Shown here: positions 24,783 to 32,808 of the stretch, in pieces | Layout: each line of letters opens with the position of its first letter | Numbering within the stretch: the stretch's first letter is position 1 | From: Clostridium sp. MB40-C1 | GTDB taxonomy: Bacteria > Bacillota > Clostridia > Clostridiales > Clostridiaceae | Length of the DNA stretch: 64,000 bases | Assembly: GCF_030913655.1 (NCBI RefSeq) | Contig: NZ_CP133189.1 | Location: 2,480,001-2,544,000, forward strand | Direction: 5' to 3' | Program-made: the position numbers and the translations under genes | Notes under the pieces: model-generated | Database searches by the model: none | What the model was told of the DNA's origin: nothing | The model's input: only the letters and a program-made list of their open reading frames with translations

Positions 24783-25748
24783 TTATATCTTATGTTTAAA
24801 TGCAACTATTCTTATTTGTTTTGGTTCATATACTCTTTCCCAGTTAGTTTTTTCTTGTAACTCTGCCCTACTTGGTCCTTCTGTTTTTGCTACTTTAACA
24901 TTAGTAAATTTAATTCCTCTTGGGTGAAGAATCATAGTCTTTCTATTAATTAAGTAGTCAACACCAGAGCCTTTTTTCTTATCTCTATCAGTTTCAGTTG
25001 ATATAAATCCTACTGGGTTACCATTACCTAATGCAATAGCTCCTTGTCCAAATAGATAAGTAGTATAAATACCACCAGTTTCTACAGGGCATCCATCATC
25101 AACTATTACCCTCTTATCCTGGTATACATCAAACTCTAGACTATCACTTGGCCTTATTGTTTCAATTAAATTTTGTTTTTTAAGTTCTGATTTAACAGCA
25201 CTATGCATCATAACACCAGTTAAAAGTTCTTGCGCATCTCCAAGTAATTGTTGTGCATCAATAAAAGCACTTGCTGACCACTTAGCCGCACCTTCTGTCA
25301 TTGACGATATATCAAGTAAGTTATTTTTCATTGATGTGCTTAGGAATATACCTTTAAGTATTGCAATAAGTTCTTTCTGCATATCTCTAGTCCAGAATCC
25401 ACTTACTAATTCTCCTATAGCTGCCATTGGATCTTTGCCTGCGAGGGCAGCTGATAAATCTGTGGCACTCCACATTTTCGCCCTTCTTATAATAGCTGCT
25501 ACATCTTTATTACTCGTAATCTTAGCCGCTTCTAAGTCTGCATCCTCAATTATTTGTTCTGACTCTCCTGTTAAATCCTCAAAGAATGGCATATTTATCA
25601 AAGGACTTGCTTGACTTGCTAAACCATCAAACTCACTATTATTTGTTATAATGCCACTTTGCACTAAAGCTGACTTCTCCATTGTTCTATTAACCACATA
25701 AGGGTTAAATAATTCTGGTACAATTACATCACTTAATTTTGTTCCCAT
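24783..25748 (-). CDS. major capsid protein
   Basis: 321 aa. Pattern LSDVIVPELFNPYVVNRTME, KSALVQSGIITNNSEFD and RAKMWSATDLSAALAGKDPM are those of the P22/PBSX-type coat family with an HK97 fold; GVDYLINRKTMILHPRGIKF near the end agrees. It follows the scaffold gene by 20 bases. Confidence 0.9.
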   Translation of the reverse strand: MGTKLSDVIVPELFNPYVVNRTMEKSALVQSGIITNNSEFDGLASQASPLINMPFFEDLTGESEQIIEDADLEAAKITSNKDVAAIIRRAKMWSATDLSAALAGKDPMAAIGELVSGFWTRDMQKELIAILKGIFLSTSMKNNLLDISSMTEGAAKWSASAFIDAQQLLGDAQELLTGVMMHSAVKSELKKQNLIETIRPSDSLEFDVYQDKRVIVDDGCPVETGGIYTTYLFGQGAIALGNGNPVGFISTETDRDKKKGSGVDYLINRKTMILHPRGIKFTNVKVAKTEGPSRAELQEKTNWERVYEPKQIRIVAFKHKI

Positions 25749-25768
25749 ATCTTATCACCTTTCCTTTA

Positions 25769-26374
25769 TTATTGATTTACTCCAGCTTGGACCATTAATT
25801 GTTTAGCCTGTTCTGGATTTTCTTTAAATATTTTTCCTTGCTCTGTTAAGTTAAAGCTTTCTTTCTTCCATGGATTATAACCTTGTGGTGTTCTAGTTCC
25901 ATCAGTAGGTTTTATTCCTGAAAACTTATTCTGCTGCTCCTCTGCAAATAAATAACTATCACTTTCTTTTAATGAATCTAGCTGATCTTTAAGTCCTATA
26001 AGACTTTCACCATCTAACTTAACATTTTCTAAATTTAAAAGAGCTTTAAGGGCTTTTGTATTTCTCACATTAGCACCTTTTAAAGCTCCTTCTAATGCAT
26101 AATTAAATTGCATATCCTGTATTTTCTTTTCATAATTCTTAACCTTTGTTTCATAATCTCCTACTTTAGTTTGTAAAGCTTCATTGTCTTTGTTACTTTT
26201 CTTTAAGTCATTGATAGTTGTATTAGCAGTTTTAAGCTGCTCATTCAATGTATCAAATTTACCTTTAGCAACATAACTAGAACTATCTACTAAATCTACA
26301 TCCTTGTATTTCTCTTGTAGCTCCTGCGGTATTTGAGAATATAATTCTCCTAATATTTCACTTAATTTTGGCAT
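25769..26374 (-). CDS. phage scaffolding protein (GP20 family)
   Basis: 201 aa, with a long coiled-coil centre (TLNEQLKTANTTINDLKKSN, YETKVKNYEKKIQDMQFNYA) and the GP20 segment LEGALKGANVRNTKALKALL. The acidic, glutamine-rich C-terminus fits a capsid-assembly scaffold that is removed on maturation. Adjacent to the capsid gene. Confidence 0.92.
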   Translation of the reverse strand: MPKLSEILGELYSQIPQELQEKYKDVDLVDSSSYVAKGKFDTLNEQLKTANTTINDLKKSNKDNEALQTKVGDYETKVKNYEKKIQDMQFNYALEGALKGANVRNTKALKALLNLENVKLDGESLIGLKDQLDSLKESDSYLFAEEQQNKFSGIKPTDGTRTPQGYNPWKKESFNLTEQGKIFKENPEQAKQLMVQAGVNQ

Positions 26375-26406
26375 TTATATCATTCCTTTCTTAATTTTAA
26401 ATAAAA

Positions 26407-26426
26407 AAGCCTTATTTCTAAGACTT
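26407..26426 (-). terminator. terminator just upstream of the scaffold gene
   Basis: AAGTCTTA-GAAA-TAAGGCTT with a GNRA-like loop and TTTTTTATTT on the minus strand. Late transcription must pass it to reach the capsid and tail genes. Confidence 0.72.
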
Positions 26427-26431
26427 ATAGT

Positions 26432-26460
26432 TTGTACACCTCTGTCAAATATGGTAATAT
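26432..26460 (+). promoter_or_regulatory. promoter of the plus-strand 107-aa gene
   Basis: TTGTAC, 17-base spacer, TAATAT, about 25 bases before the start codon at 26485. It faces against the structural operon. Confidence 0.62.
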
Positions 26461-26484
26461 TTGTTGAGAGGAGGTGCTTTACAT

Positions 26485-26808
26485 ATGGGTTTCAAAATAG
26501 AAGGTTTTAATAAACTTGAAAAACAACTAAAAAAAATGCAGCAAGGAGCTAAAGAACTTGAAAATACAAAAACTATATCTTTTGATAAACTATTCACTAG
26601 CTCTTTTATGCAAAATTATACTAACTTTTTAAGTTTTGATGATTTTCTTGAATGGGGCAATTTTATTGTAAATTCTCAAGAAGATTTTGAAGCAATACCT
26701 GATGGTGATATGGATATTCACGTTTCCAATACCACTAAATTTTCTACTTGGCAAGATATGCTTAACAAAGCTACAGAAATTTACGTTTCAAAAAAATTAG
26801 GTTTCTAA
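26485..26808 (+). CDS. 107-aa moron protein on the opposite strand
   Basis: Starts MGFKIEGFNKLEKQLKKMQQ (basic coiled coil), then a compact domain: TISFDKLFTSSFMQNYTNFL, SFDDFLEWGNFIVNSQEDFE, AIPDGDMDIHVSNTTKFSTW, ending NKATEIYVSKKLGF. GGAGGTG lies 8 bases before the ATG at 26485. The gene has its own promoter and a strong terminator (26835-26884), inside an operon of opposite direction, so it is probably expressed in the lysogen. I recall similar C-terminal domains in small Firmicute proteins, with no known function. Confidence 0.72.
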   Translation: MGFKIEGFNKLEKQLKKMQQGAKELENTKTISFDKLFTSSFMQNYTNFLSFDDFLEWGNFIVNSQEDFEAIPDGDMDIHVSNTTKFSTWQDMLNKATEIYVSKKLGF

Positions 26809-26934
26809 TATCTTTATTTTAACTTTTGTTTTATCAGTGCAACTAGATTTAACTTTTAAATTTCTATTTGCACTGAATTTTTTTAAGTTTTCCAATCCCT
26901 CAAAGTCAACATTTACAAACACCTTTTTAATCAC
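26797..26934 (-). CDS. possible 45-aa protein, GTG start
   Basis: Reads MIKKVFVNVDFEGLENLKKF and ends CTDKTKVKIKILET. GAGGTG lies 7 bases before the GTG. It overlaps the end of the plus-strand gene by 12 bases, and the plus-strand terminator hairpin falls within it. Coding is plausible but the hairpin could explain the sequence equally well. Confidence 0.4.
   Translation of the reverse strand: MIKKVFVNVDFEGLENLKKFSANRNLKVKSSCTDKTKVKIKILET
26835..26884 (+). terminator. terminator of the plus-strand 107-aa gene
   Basis: Stem CAGTGCAA...TTGCACTG extended by AT pairs, then AATTTTTTT on the plus strand. Confidence 0.8.
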
Positions 26935-26963
26935 TATTTTCACCTCACTTTAGACATAATAAA

Positions 26964-26994
26964 AGCACCTACTATTTTTCACTTAGCAAGTGCT
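26964..26994 (-). terminator. terminator after the putative immunity gene
   Basis: AGCACTTGCTA / TAGTAGGTGCT (11 pairs including G-U) with TTTTATTATG on the minus strand, overlapping the gene's end. The 3' segment GTGCTTTTATTATG is shared with the terminator at 19716-19739. Confidence 0.78.
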
Positions 26995-27242
26995 TATTGC
27001 ATACTTTTTATTTGTATATCCTTCCATATATTCTTTAACATTTTGTTTTGTATTTTATAATCTAGTATTTCATCCAATGTATTAAAATAAACTATATCAC
27101 CATCAGGACATAAAGCAATTACACATTTTCCATTAGCCCATCCTATATAATAGTCTGTTCCATAAATAGTACATTCTATATCCAATCCAATCTCTATTGA
27201 ATTTTTTAACTCTTGTAAACTATCAAATTTACTATTATTCAT
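26994..27242 (-). CDS. putative immunity protein for the head-linked toxin domain, 82 aa
   Basis: Sequence pattern: FDSLQELKNSIEIGLDIECT, IYGTDYYIGWANGKCVIALC, YFNTLDEILDYKIQNKMLK, IWKDI. This 'F-x-S-hydrophobic ... G-x-x-I-E-h ... Y-x-I ... T-h-D-E-h-L-x-Y' layout is what I recall for small proteins adjacent to polymorphic-toxin C-termini in Firmicutes. It starts on the last base of the head morphogenesis gene (TAATG overlap) and is followed by a terminator. The tight coupling to a toxin-like C-terminus supports an immunity role; no homology search was possible. Confidence 0.6.
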   Translation of the reverse strand: MNNSKFDSLQELKNSIEIGLDIECTIYGTDYYIGWANGKCVIALCPDGDIVYFNTLDEILDYKIQNKMLKNIWKDIQIKSMQ

Positions 27243-28762
27243 TATTTCACCTTCTTACAAACTGATTTATTAGCTATTTTTTCAGCTTTACTTAACTCTC
27301 TAAGATTCTTATCTCTAACAACTATATCCTCATCTTTTAAATCCCAATCATGTGAATGTGGCACAATTGGATGTAGTTTTGAATTACCATGGTTCGTAAA
27401 ATGAATGTCTAATCTTGGTTTTCCTGTCCTACCATAGTAACGTCTAGAATCTAATACCCCATCCTTGTAATTATCAAATACACTATTAGGCTCACCTATA
27501 AATGGAACTTTATGAACACTATCATTTGTTAATTTGTTTTGAGATTTCAATTGCCAGTTAACATCCTTATAAAGATACTGTAATTCATTCCATTTGTTAA
27601 CATCATTATACTTCAAGTCTTGAAAATCAGCAAATGATTTAGGTATCAAGTTTCCTAAAATTTCTTTATATTTTAAATACTTTTGATTATCACTAACTCT
27701 ATTTTGTATTTTCTTTTCTGCTATTTCTTCCTTTGGGTTACCTTTAACATACTTATCATACCATTGGTCATAGCTCATATTCCCATAAACATAATAGTTT
27801 TTGCCATTACTATCTCTAGCAATTCTTTCTTCATCTATAACATCATCAAAATATGGTACTATAGTAGTCCTGCAATTAGGATGAAATGGTGGAGCATTAA
27901 CTCCTATTTCTTTTTCGCTCACCTTAAATACTCTACCATCCATCTCTCTACATATTCTACTTGTATGTAAATCTAATGTTGCTAATATTTCATATTGTTT
28001 TACTACTCCACTTCCGCTGTAACTATCAAATGTTGCTTTAGAAGTTATATAAGAGCTTTCAGTATTAACTAGTGTCCTTGCTCTATTTCTAGCAACATTC
28101 ATTCTATCAGCTATTAATTTACTTGTTTTATCTATAGAATCACCACGAATAAAAGATTGTGCTAAATTAGTTTGCAGCTCCATTATTAACTTATCTTTAT
28201 TATCCCATATCCTACTACTATAATTCTCTCCATGCCATTGCTCTGTAATTACTTTGTTAACTGTATTAGTATCTAACTTAGCAAAATTAACACCTATTCC
28301 CAATCCTTTATGCACTTCAAAGATATTCCTATAATAAGTATCTTCATAAACACCTTTCAGGAGACCTGTGGTATTTTTTAATTGGCTTGAATATAAATTC
28401 TCTATTTGGTTTCTTACTTGAGTTTGTAAAGCTTGTAAGCGTGTTACTCTAACCTTGTAAGATACATTATTAAGTTCTTTTTCCCATTGCTTATTTTTAT
28501 TATCTTTAGCTTTTCGAGTAAACTCTTTTAAATCCATTTTAAATTCATGCAATTGATTGGAATTTAAAAGTTTTCTAGCTTCTGCAAGAGTTATCTCATT
28601 GTTAGTTGCAAACCTAGCATAAAAGACTTCTATATCCTTTTGTATGCCGCCTAAAGCTTCCAGGTATTCTAGATGTAAACTTAGAATATAATCATCAGCT
28701 TTCTTAAACTGCTTACTAGCTACAACCTCAGAACGTTTCTTCCAATAATCTTTACTCCTCAT
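27242..28762 (-). CDS. phage head morphogenesis protein (SPP1 gp7-like) with toxin-like C-terminal domain
   Basis: 506 aa, much longer than plain gp7 proteins. Residues 140-305 form the minor-head domain: NVARNRARTLVNTESSYITS, LDLHTSRICREMDGRVF, GVNAPPFHPNCRTTIVPYF. After a linker (306-415), residues 418-506 contain VPFIGEPNSVFDNYKDGVLD, SRRYYGRTGKPRLDIHFTNH, GNSKLHPIVPHSHDWDLKD, a D-x-H...H-G...P-H-x-H-x-W pattern resembling type-24-like polymorphic-toxin ends. The gene overlaps the portal gene by 11 bases and the likely immunity gene by one. gp7 proteins are carried in the capsid, so the domain could be delivered or act in assembly. Confidence 0.83.
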   Translation of the reverse strand: MRSKDYWKKRSEVVASKQFKKADDYILSLHLEYLEALGGIQKDIEVFYARFATNNEITLAEARKLLNSNQLHEFKMDLKEFTRKAKDNKNKQWEKELNNVSYKVRVTRLQALQTQVRNQIENLYSSQLKNTTGLLKGVYEDTYYRNIFEVHKGLGIGVNFAKLDTNTVNKVITEQWHGENYSSRIWDNKDKLIMELQTNLAQSFIRGDSIDKTSKLIADRMNVARNRARTLVNTESSYITSKATFDSYSGSGVVKQYEILATLDLHTSRICREMDGRVFKVSEKEIGVNAPPFHPNCRTTIVPYFDDVIDEERIARDSNGKNYYVYGNMSYDQWYDKYVKGNPKEEIAEKKIQNRVSDNQKYLKYKEILGNLIPKSFADFQDLKYNDVNKWNELQYLYKDVNWQLKSQNKLTNDSVHKVPFIGEPNSVFDNYKDGVLDSRRYYGRTGKPRLDIHFTNHGNSKLHPIVPHSHDWDLKDEDIVVRDKNLRELSKAEKIANKSVCKKVK

Positions 28763-30203
28763 CTACATCACCTTCTGATGGTTCTTCTAAAGGAAAGTTT
28801 GGGTATACTCTTTCACGTTCTTCTTGCTGCTTTTTAATCTTTTCTAGTTCATCTTTTGTGGACCATGGATGATTAGCAACTATCGTCTCATTACTTATAA
28901 TACCAACACTATTTTGACAGTTGTTAATACTATCAGTTTCATTTGTAAGCATACTCCTATTAAATACAAACTCTACATTCTCACCTGTATAATCCCCTTG
29001 ACCAGTATTAATTAAATGTTGATTCATAAACCACAATAAGTATTCTAAACTTGCTTGAAACTCTGTTTCTATAGTGTCACAATCTAAGTCTAAATCGTTG
29101 TATAGAAATTTAAGAGCAATTCCACTTGGAGAGTTTCCAAACTTATCTGATTGAGTATCAACACCTCTTCCAAACTCATATATATCTTTTCTTGTCTGCT
29201 CTATATGGGTTTTATAAGCTTCAACATTAATCTCTAAGTTCCTTGTTTCAACTCCACCCTCACCGGCAACCTTGACAGCCCTGTAAAGGCTCATGTTTCT
29301 TCTAAACTCTCCTAAGTTAGTACCATCATAATCCTTTAATACATAAATAGAGTTAGGTAGATCCTCTAAGTTATTACTATTGTCACTTTTATTTCTGTCA
29401 TAATCATCTACAAGACTTTTAACAAAATTAATCAACGGCTGCTCTTCGTCATTATATTTGAAGTATACAAAAGGCACTTTAGACCAGGTAAATGATTTTA
29501 TATTTCCTTTATCATCTACCATGCTAAAATGCCCTGTATCTTCTGGAGCTTCAACATCAGGTATTAAGTTACCTTCATATTCTACATATCTTAATACTTT
29601 TTCTGTATCCCAATATTCTACTTTAGTTATTGTTTTCTTTGTATGTCCTTCATATACTTCAACCTCATACACTCTTATAACTGCGCTTAGTTTAGTATGT
29701 TCCGAATCCTTCCATAATGGGATTATTTCTTCGCTAGGTAATCTTTTAAATCTAAGTTCACCATTTTCATTATAATAGATTTGACACCAGGCTATACCCT
29801 TATTAATTGCATCTTTACCTAAATTTTTAAGTAGTCTCATAAATGATTTATTGAATATATCATCTAATATCTTTTTATATGTTTCATTGTTAGTTTGTAC
29901 ATTTAAAGGTTTTGATAGTAGATATCCTGTTTTTTGGTCTGTAAGCTTTCTAACAAATTGATGTACTAATTTATTATTAGCTAAATTCTTTACTTCTTCT
30001 AATTCTCCACCTTCACCTATAGCCATTCTTTTACGTTTTAATATATCAGCATCACCTTTATAATATCTTTCTCCATCTAGCATAAGCTGCCTTATAGGGG
30101 AACTTAACCACTCTTTTATTTCTTCCTGAATTATTTCTTCTAAGCTCATTACGCTATTAGCTCCAGTAGATAATATTGACTTTATCTTATCCATCATATA
30201 CAA
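28752..30203 (-). CDS. portal protein (SPP1 gp6 family)
   Basis: About 483 aa with SPP1-like portal motifs: EIKEWLSSPIRQLMLDGERY, YYKGDADILKRKRMAIGEGG, NKLVHQFVRKLTDQKTGYLL (the fVD-K-t-GYl motif), FVKSLVDDYDRNKSDNSNNL, DTQSDKFGNSPSGIALKFLY. Forms the dodecameric DNA-packaging vertex. I use the TTG at 30203, which has AAGGAGG 8 bases upstream; ATG at 30197 is an alternative. It overlaps the terminase gene's end region on one side and the head protein gene on the other. Confidence 0.93.
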   Translation of the reverse strand: MYMMDKIKSILSTGANSVMSLEEIIQEEIKEWLSSPIRQLMLDGERYYKGDADILKRKRMAIGEGGELEEVKNLANNKLVHQFVRKLTDQKTGYLLSKPLNVQTNNETYKKILDDIFNKSFMRLLKNLGKDAINKGIAWCQIYYNENGELRFKRLPSEEIIPLWKDSEHTKLSAVIRVYEVEVYEGHTKKTITKVEYWDTEKVLRYVEYEGNLIPDVEAPEDTGHFSMVDDKGNIKSFTWSKVPFVYFKYNDEEQPLINFVKSLVDDYDRNKSDNSNNLEDLPNSIYVLKDYDGTNLGEFRRNMSLYRAVKVAGEGGVETRNLEINVEAYKTHIEQTRKDIYEFGRGVDTQSDKFGNSPSGIALKFLYNDLDLDCDTIETEFQASLEYLLWFMNQHLINTGQGDYTGENVEFVFNRSMLTNETDSINNCQNSVGIISNETIVANHPWSTKDELEKIKKQQEERERVYPNFPLEEPSEGDVDEE

Positions 30204-30216
30204 CCTTACCACCTCC

Positions 30217-31626
30217 TTAATCAAATGATATTGAGCTACCTTTTCCTATTTTTTCAGCTATTCCAGTTGTAGCATCCGGAGCATCATCATGAGCATTTTT
30301 ACCTTCTCTTTGATACTTAACCATAGCATTATAATACTCTGGCCACTTATCTCGCCAGTTGGTAGGGTAATATATATGGTCCATCACCCATGTACTGTTA
30401 GATAATATCCTTGCAATTTTGTTTTTACTCTGGTGAAACCATTTAACCTTTGTTTTATTGCTACCAAAGATTTCTTTCAATATTCGTTCAACACTTCTAG
30501 CAAATCCACGCCCACCATTATTAGATTCTATATCTGCAATATTTACACCATTTTCATAAAGTCGTTTTGCTGTTTCGGTTTCAGTAGTTTCCATAGAATC
30601 TTTCGTATAATAAACATCCAATACATAAGCTTCCTTGTTGTAGACACCATAAATTATATTACATAAATAATCATTACCTTGATCTGCTGTATCACAATAG
30701 GATTTAATAGCAGTAAATAAAAGATTTCCTTTCGCATCTTTTGGAAGCTCAGTGTATGTTTTAAATCTACTATATAATCTTCCTTTTAAGTCTATAGGCT
30801 CTTGCTGATAGTTAGCGCTCGCAATATCTTCACCCATAGCTTTCACTTTATTTATATAGCTCTTATAGCTTAATACCTCTGGACAAAGCATTTGTTTTTT
30901 ATCTTTATCTATCAATGCTTTCATAGAAATATGCCTAATTTTAACGCCTTGCTCTTTGTAATAATCTAATGCTTTACCTGCTAAATCACCACTTGCCCAT
31001 CTAGTCATTATAATTATTATCTTTCCACCTTCTTCAAGTCTTGAAAGCATTGTATTAGTAAACCAATCCCAGTGTTTTTGTAATACTGTTTCATTGTAGG
31101 CCTCTTCTGCGTTTTTAATAAGGTCATCTATAATCATTAATGAACACCCAAATCCTGTAGCAGTACCAGTTGGTGAAGTTGCTAAATAGTTATTATATCC
31201 ACCTTCTAAACTCCAAAGGTTCATGGCTCCATCACCGCGCTTAATAGTTACATATGGAAACACATCAGAAAATACAGGTTTGTACTTATCTGCTTTTTCC
31301 TCCTGGATAGAGTTTCTAACATTCTTAGAAAACATAGTTGATAAAGTTTCATTATATGATCCTGTCATAATCTTTTCATTTTGATTTTTGCCAAGAACCC
31401 ATTCAACAAATAGCCCCGCAGTTCTAGACTTTCCATGCCTTGGTGGTTCATTTACTATAAGTACTTCATCATCACTTTCATAGAAATCTTGAAACTCATT
31501 GCACAGTTCTACTAAGTATTTTCTATTAGTTTTATAGAAGTCTGGTGCTTTTAAATTACAATAAAAAAAGAACTCACGTCTTGCAAGTTCTATCTTTGCC
31601 CCTAATGCTATTTGCTTTTTATCCAT
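30217..31626 (-). CDS. terL: terminase large subunit
   Basis: About 469 aa. ATPase: Walker A NEPPRHGKSRTAGLF (residues ~60-73), Walker B SLMIIDDLIKNAEEA, coupling motif IIIIMTRWASGDL. Nuclease: AIKSYCDTADQGNDY and the acidic cluster near GKNAHDDAPDATTGI. Packages DNA into proheads using the portal. Start at the ATG at 31626; overlap of 8 bases with the small-subunit gene. Confidence 0.95.
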   Translation of the reverse strand: MDKKQIALGAKIELARREFFFYCNLKAPDFYKTNRKYLVELCNEFQDFYESDDEVLIVNEPPRHGKSRTAGLFVEWVLGKNQNEKIMTGSYNETLSTMFSKNVRNSIQEEKADKYKPVFSDVFPYVTIKRGDGAMNLWSLEGGYNNYLATSPTGTATGFGCSLMIIDDLIKNAEEAYNETVLQKHWDWFTNTMLSRLEEGGKIIIIMTRWASGDLAGKALDYYKEQGVKIRHISMKALIDKDKKQMLCPEVLSYKSYINKVKAMGEDIASANYQQEPIDLKGRLYSRFKTYTELPKDAKGNLLFTAIKSYCDTADQGNDYLCNIIYGVYNKEAYVLDVYYTKDSMETTETETAKRLYENGVNIADIESNNGGRGFARSVERILKEIFGSNKTKVKWFHQSKNKIARILSNSTWVMDHIYYPTNWRDKWPEYYNAMVKYQREGKNAHDDAPDATTGIAEKIGKGSSISFD

Positions 31627-32143
31627 CTTTGTCACCAAGAGCTGCCAACTTCTTAAGCTCTTCTGTAGATAGTTTCTTATATGGATTATTTACTTCTACA
31701 CCACCACTATGCTCAATGTCTTGTTTATCTCTCCATTCTTTAGGTTTCCTATTCTTAAGCCAAAATATTTGAGCTGTGGTATCTGGGTTAACTTCCTTCT
31801 TGATTGTTTTAGTTACTACCATTTCATAACAAGGCAATCCATGTATATTCACCATTATGTTTCCACGTGCATCCTTTTTTACTTTTCTTTCCCTTGTTAC
31901 TTCCTCATATTCATATCCTAAAGCTCTTTTAAGTAAAGCATTTTCAACTTCAAAGTCTATTACCTCTTTACCCTTTTTAAGGCGTTCAGAAAGTTCATTA
32001 TGCTCTTTTATATATTTATAAAATGTTGTTTTGCTTATTCCTAAATTCTTTGCTATCTGTTCATCAGTGAGCCCATTTCGAGCCCACCCTTCAATTAATA
32101 TAAGTTTATCTTTTACATTAGTTTCATATTTAGACTTTGCCAT
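31619..32143 (-). CDS. terS: terminase small subunit
   Basis: 174 aa. N-terminal HTH (WARNGLTDEQIAKNLGISKT, TFYKYIKEHNELSERLKKGK), a helical oligomerisation region, and the conserved C-terminal NPDTTAQIFWLKNRKPKEWR that contacts the large subunit. It recognises the phage packaging site. AAGGAGG precedes the ATG. Confidence 0.93.
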   Translation of the reverse strand: MAKSKYETNVKDKLILIEGWARNGLTDEQIAKNLGISKTTFYKYIKEHNELSERLKKGKEVIDFEVENALLKRALGYEYEEVTRERKVKKDARGNIMVNIHGLPCYEMVVTKTIKKEVNPDTTAQIFWLKNRKPKEWRDKQDIEHSGGVEVNNPYKKLSTEELKKLAALGDKDG

Positions 32144-32192
32144 GAACTCACCTCCTTACTTTATTACATTAAAAAAGAACCCTGTTAAGAGT

Positions 32193-32372
32193 TCATTTCC
32201 TTTTTAACTTTTCATCAATAAACTTATTATACTGATTTAACGCTGCATTTAATACCTTACTTGCTGTTACCACTTCTTGGTCAATTAAGTTCCCTTGTTT
32301 TTTATTTATTAGCTCATTTAATTGTCCTCTTAGTATATCTATATCTTTTAATAAATCCTCTAACTCAGACAT
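32193..32372 (-). CDS. Spo0E-like small protein, 59 aa
   Basis: Two-helix hairpin of the Spo0E-like phosphatase type: LKDIDILRGQLNELINKK, then LIDQEVVTASKVLNAALNQY. Spo0E dephosphorylates Spo0A~P and delays sporulation. The family motif SQELD here reads SKVLN, with Asn at the place of the Asp of Bacillus Spo0E; I recall clostridial relatives with this change, so activity is uncertain. AGGAGGTG lies before the ATG at 32372. A phage copy at the head of the late operon could influence host sporulation. Confidence 0.7.
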   Translation of the reverse strand: MSELEDLLKDIDILRGQLNELINKKQGNLIDQEVVTASKVLNAALNQYNKFIDEKLKRK

Positions 32373-32422
32373 ATTAACACCTCCTTGATTAGTATTAACT
32401 ACGAAAGTGTTTTTAATCATTC

Positions 32423-32626
32423 TTATTTCTGTCTTAATGCTCCTCTAACTCTTTTATAAGACCTATGTTTCATAAGACCCTTTAGGTTATCAGCACCATT
32501 ATGTACAACTACATCTCTACTAGAGCAGTAAGGACATACTATATAATTTTTAGTATTTAACAAATGTTCATTTAATAATATAAACTCATTGTTACAACTT
32601 TTACATTTTAAACTTGTATACAGCAT
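32423..32626 (-). CDS. small zinc-ribbon protein, 67 aa
   Basis: Two CX2C pairs: LKCKSCNNEFILL and IVCPYCSSRDVVVHNG, spaced 24 residues apart, form a zinc ribbon; the C-terminus is basic (KHRSYKRVRGALRQK). It could bind nucleic acid or RNA polymerase. It is the first gene after the late leader terminator, placed just before Spo0E-like and terminase genes. Confidence 0.7.
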   Translation of the reverse strand: MLYTSLKCKSCNNEFILLNEHLLNTKNYIVCPYCSSRDVVVHNGADNLKGLMKHRSYKRVRGALRQK

Positions 32627-32652
32627 ATCCTCACATCCTTAGAAATAAAATA

Positions 32653-32676
32653 AGCACCCTAAATAATTAGAGTGCT
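32653..32676 (-). terminator. leader terminator upstream of the late genes
   Basis: AGCACTCTAA / TTTAGGGTGCT, about 10 pairs, then TTATTTTATTTC on the minus strand. It lies between the late promoter (32738) and the first late gene. A second hairpin (GGAGGT-GAAA-ACCTCC) lies at 32694-32709. Confidence 0.82.
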
Positions 32677-32737
32677 CTGTACAATGTTGTGTTGGAGGTT
32701 TTCACCTCCCTGATTTAATTTTTTTTTCTATGATACT

Positions 32738-32743
32738 AGTATA
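32738..32743 (-). promoter_or_regulatory. probable late promoter, extended -10
   Basis: Minus strand TGTTATACT: TATACT preceded by TG one base upstream. The -35 region is poor (AATTAC at 17 bases), as expected for a promoter needing an activator. The sigma/ArpU-like gene lies immediately upstream (32809-33234). Confidence 0.55.
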
Positions 32744-32808
32744 ACATGTAACTTTAATGTGTAATTAAAACCATTTTAAAAATATCTTAATATTTATTAT
32801 AGATTATT

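Noticed and set aside
27242-28762. Identification of the head protein's C-terminus as Ntox50
   Set aside because: The Ntox50 pattern I recall (DFG...G..Y...TG...IHYSK.G.HIVPA) is not present; the domain is closer to the PHxHxW type.
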